Shown: in pieces, positions 63,261 through 64,000 of the stretch
Layout of the letters: each line of letters starts with the position of its first letter
How positions within the stretch are numbered: position 1 is the stretch's first letter
Assembly (NCBI RefSeq): GCF_001905005.1
Contig: NZ_LWKZ01000001.1
Location: 65,775-129,774 of the forward strand
From: Streptomyces sp. CB02923
GTDB taxonomy: Bacteria > Actinomycetota > Actinomycetes > Streptomycetales > Streptomycetaceae
DNA length: 64,000 bases
Direction: 5' to 3'
Notes under the pieces: model-generated
Database searches by the model: none
What the model saw: the letters and a program-made list of their open reading frames with translations, nothing else
Told to the model about the DNA's origin: nothing
Translations under genes and position numbers: made by a program

Positions 63261-64000
63261 CCATGACACCGGAATCGGCAGGGCGGCGGACAGCGGAGCG
63301 GGGCGGCCGGGGGCGCGCCGGGGACGTGCTGGCGGTGGGCGGCCAGAGCGGGGCGTCGATCGGGTTCTTCGACGTCGCCACGTACGAGAGGCTGGGGGTG
63401 CTCGACGTTCCCAGCGAACCGCACGAGCTGCTGTTCGACCCGCGGCAGCGCCTGCTGTACTGCACGATCACCTATCACTCGGGCCACTACCACCAGAACA
63501 CCGGCCGCCACCACCAGGTCTGCGTCATCGACCCGGACGGGCGGGAGCTCGTCGAGATCATCGACACCTCCCCGGAGCACGCTCCGCACGGCCTGGCGCT
63601 CGACCGGGAGCGCGGCCTGCTGTACGTGACCGTGGAGGCCGGCGACACCTCCACGGGCGGGGTGGTGGTGTACGACACCGCGACGCGCAAGCGGGTACGG
63701 CGCATCGACACCCGGGCCAGCGGGACGCACTGGTTCGCCCTCGCCCCGGACGGCCGGCGCGGCTACGCCGTCAACAAGGAGGCGCCGTTCGTCTCGGTCG
63801 TCGACACGGAGACCGGGGCCTTCCTCGACCGCATCGAGGTGCCGAGCAGCGAGGGTCTGGCCGTCTCGCCCGACGGCCGGTACCTGTACGTGGCGGCGCC
63901 CTTGGCCGACTTCACGGCGGAGTCCCCGCGGGGGACGGGCGTGCGGGTGATCGATACGGCGACCGGGCAGCTCGTGCGGAACCTGCCCACCGAGGGCGTC
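63261..64000 (+). CDS. YVTN-type beta-propeller protein (partial, runs off the right edge)
   Basis: 246 residues are visible from ATG 63261, which has GGAG 9 bases upstream. Repeated blades share the VYDTATRKRVRRIDT / VVDTETGAFLDRIEV / VIDTATGQLVRNL pattern with SPDGRYLYVAAP between them, the YVTN family beta-propeller motif of about 42 residues. No signal peptide. In Streptomyces such propellers are often seen in secondary metabolism or as uncharacterised binding proteins. The 3' end is beyond the window. Confidence 0.88.

Overview
The window is chromosomal DNA of a high-GC actinomycete, almost certainly a Streptomyces. The signs are about 70% G+C, strong third-position G/C bias that leaves long open antisense frames, many GTG starts (one TTG), and typical families (SARP/BTAD proteins, SAV_2336-type protein, ECF41 sigma factor, secreted M1 peptidase, SseB-like proteins). 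The gcvT-gcvH-glyA-sdaA block next to an oligopeptide ABC operon and the mnmA/amidase/cysteine desulfurase group match, from memory, a conserved Streptomyces core region. No tRNA, rRNA or CRISPR array was seen.

Layout. 1-4.5 kb: tRNA thiolation (mnmA, cut by the left edge, and its likely sulfur donor, a cysteine desulfurase), a Tat-type amidase, a hypothetical protein and an alpha/beta hydrolase. 4.5-13.6 kb: a four-gene leftward operon encoding a Trypco1-type protein, a trypsin-like protease with a VMAP-type C-terminus, a MoxR-type AAA+ ATPase, and a 1,767-residue protein that joins a degenerate vWA (SAV_2336-type) region, two SARP modules, a STAND NTPase and TPR-like repeats. This looks like a vWA-MoxR-associated conflict system and is the most interesting object here. 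13.7-19 kb: thioesterase, TRIC-type channel, membrane-anchored esterase, secreted M1 peptidase, methyltransferase. 19-25.2 kb: five-gene peptide-importer operon with coupled GTGA junctions. 25.8-29.6 kb: two SseB-like proteins, a secreted Ala/Pro-rich protein, a P-loop kinase-like protein.

29.8-36.5 kb is a glycine/serine metabolism block: a tandem glycine riboswitch, gcvT, gcvH, glyA, an APC permease and L-serine dehydratase sdaA. 36.5-39.4 kb is a scarred accessory island with an internally deleted IS5-type transposase, an apparently 5'-truncated HNH nuclease gene, a methyltransferase and a small Cys/His-rich protein. 39.5-42.8 kb: PAP2 phosphatase, GH25-type lysozyme, nadE, small Cys-rich protein. 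42.8-46.1 kb: thiol-redox cluster (DsbB, DUF5993-type protein, CcdA, DsbA-like protein, secreted protein). 46.6-53.7 kb: HATPase regulator, enoyl-CoA hydratase, two tandem L,D-transpeptidases, glgX. 53.8-64 kb: heterodimeric ABC exporter, PEBP protein, frameshifted carboxylesterase, FAD oxidoreductase with an ECF41 sigma factor, DinB protein, and a beta-propeller gene cut by the right edge.

A recurring oddity is short tandem repeats (19, 21 and 23/24 bp) sitting exactly over stop codons: the cysteine desulfurase, the P-loop protein and glyA each have the stop inside a terminal repeat unit. All functions are read from sequence by eye and from family knowledge; no database search was run.
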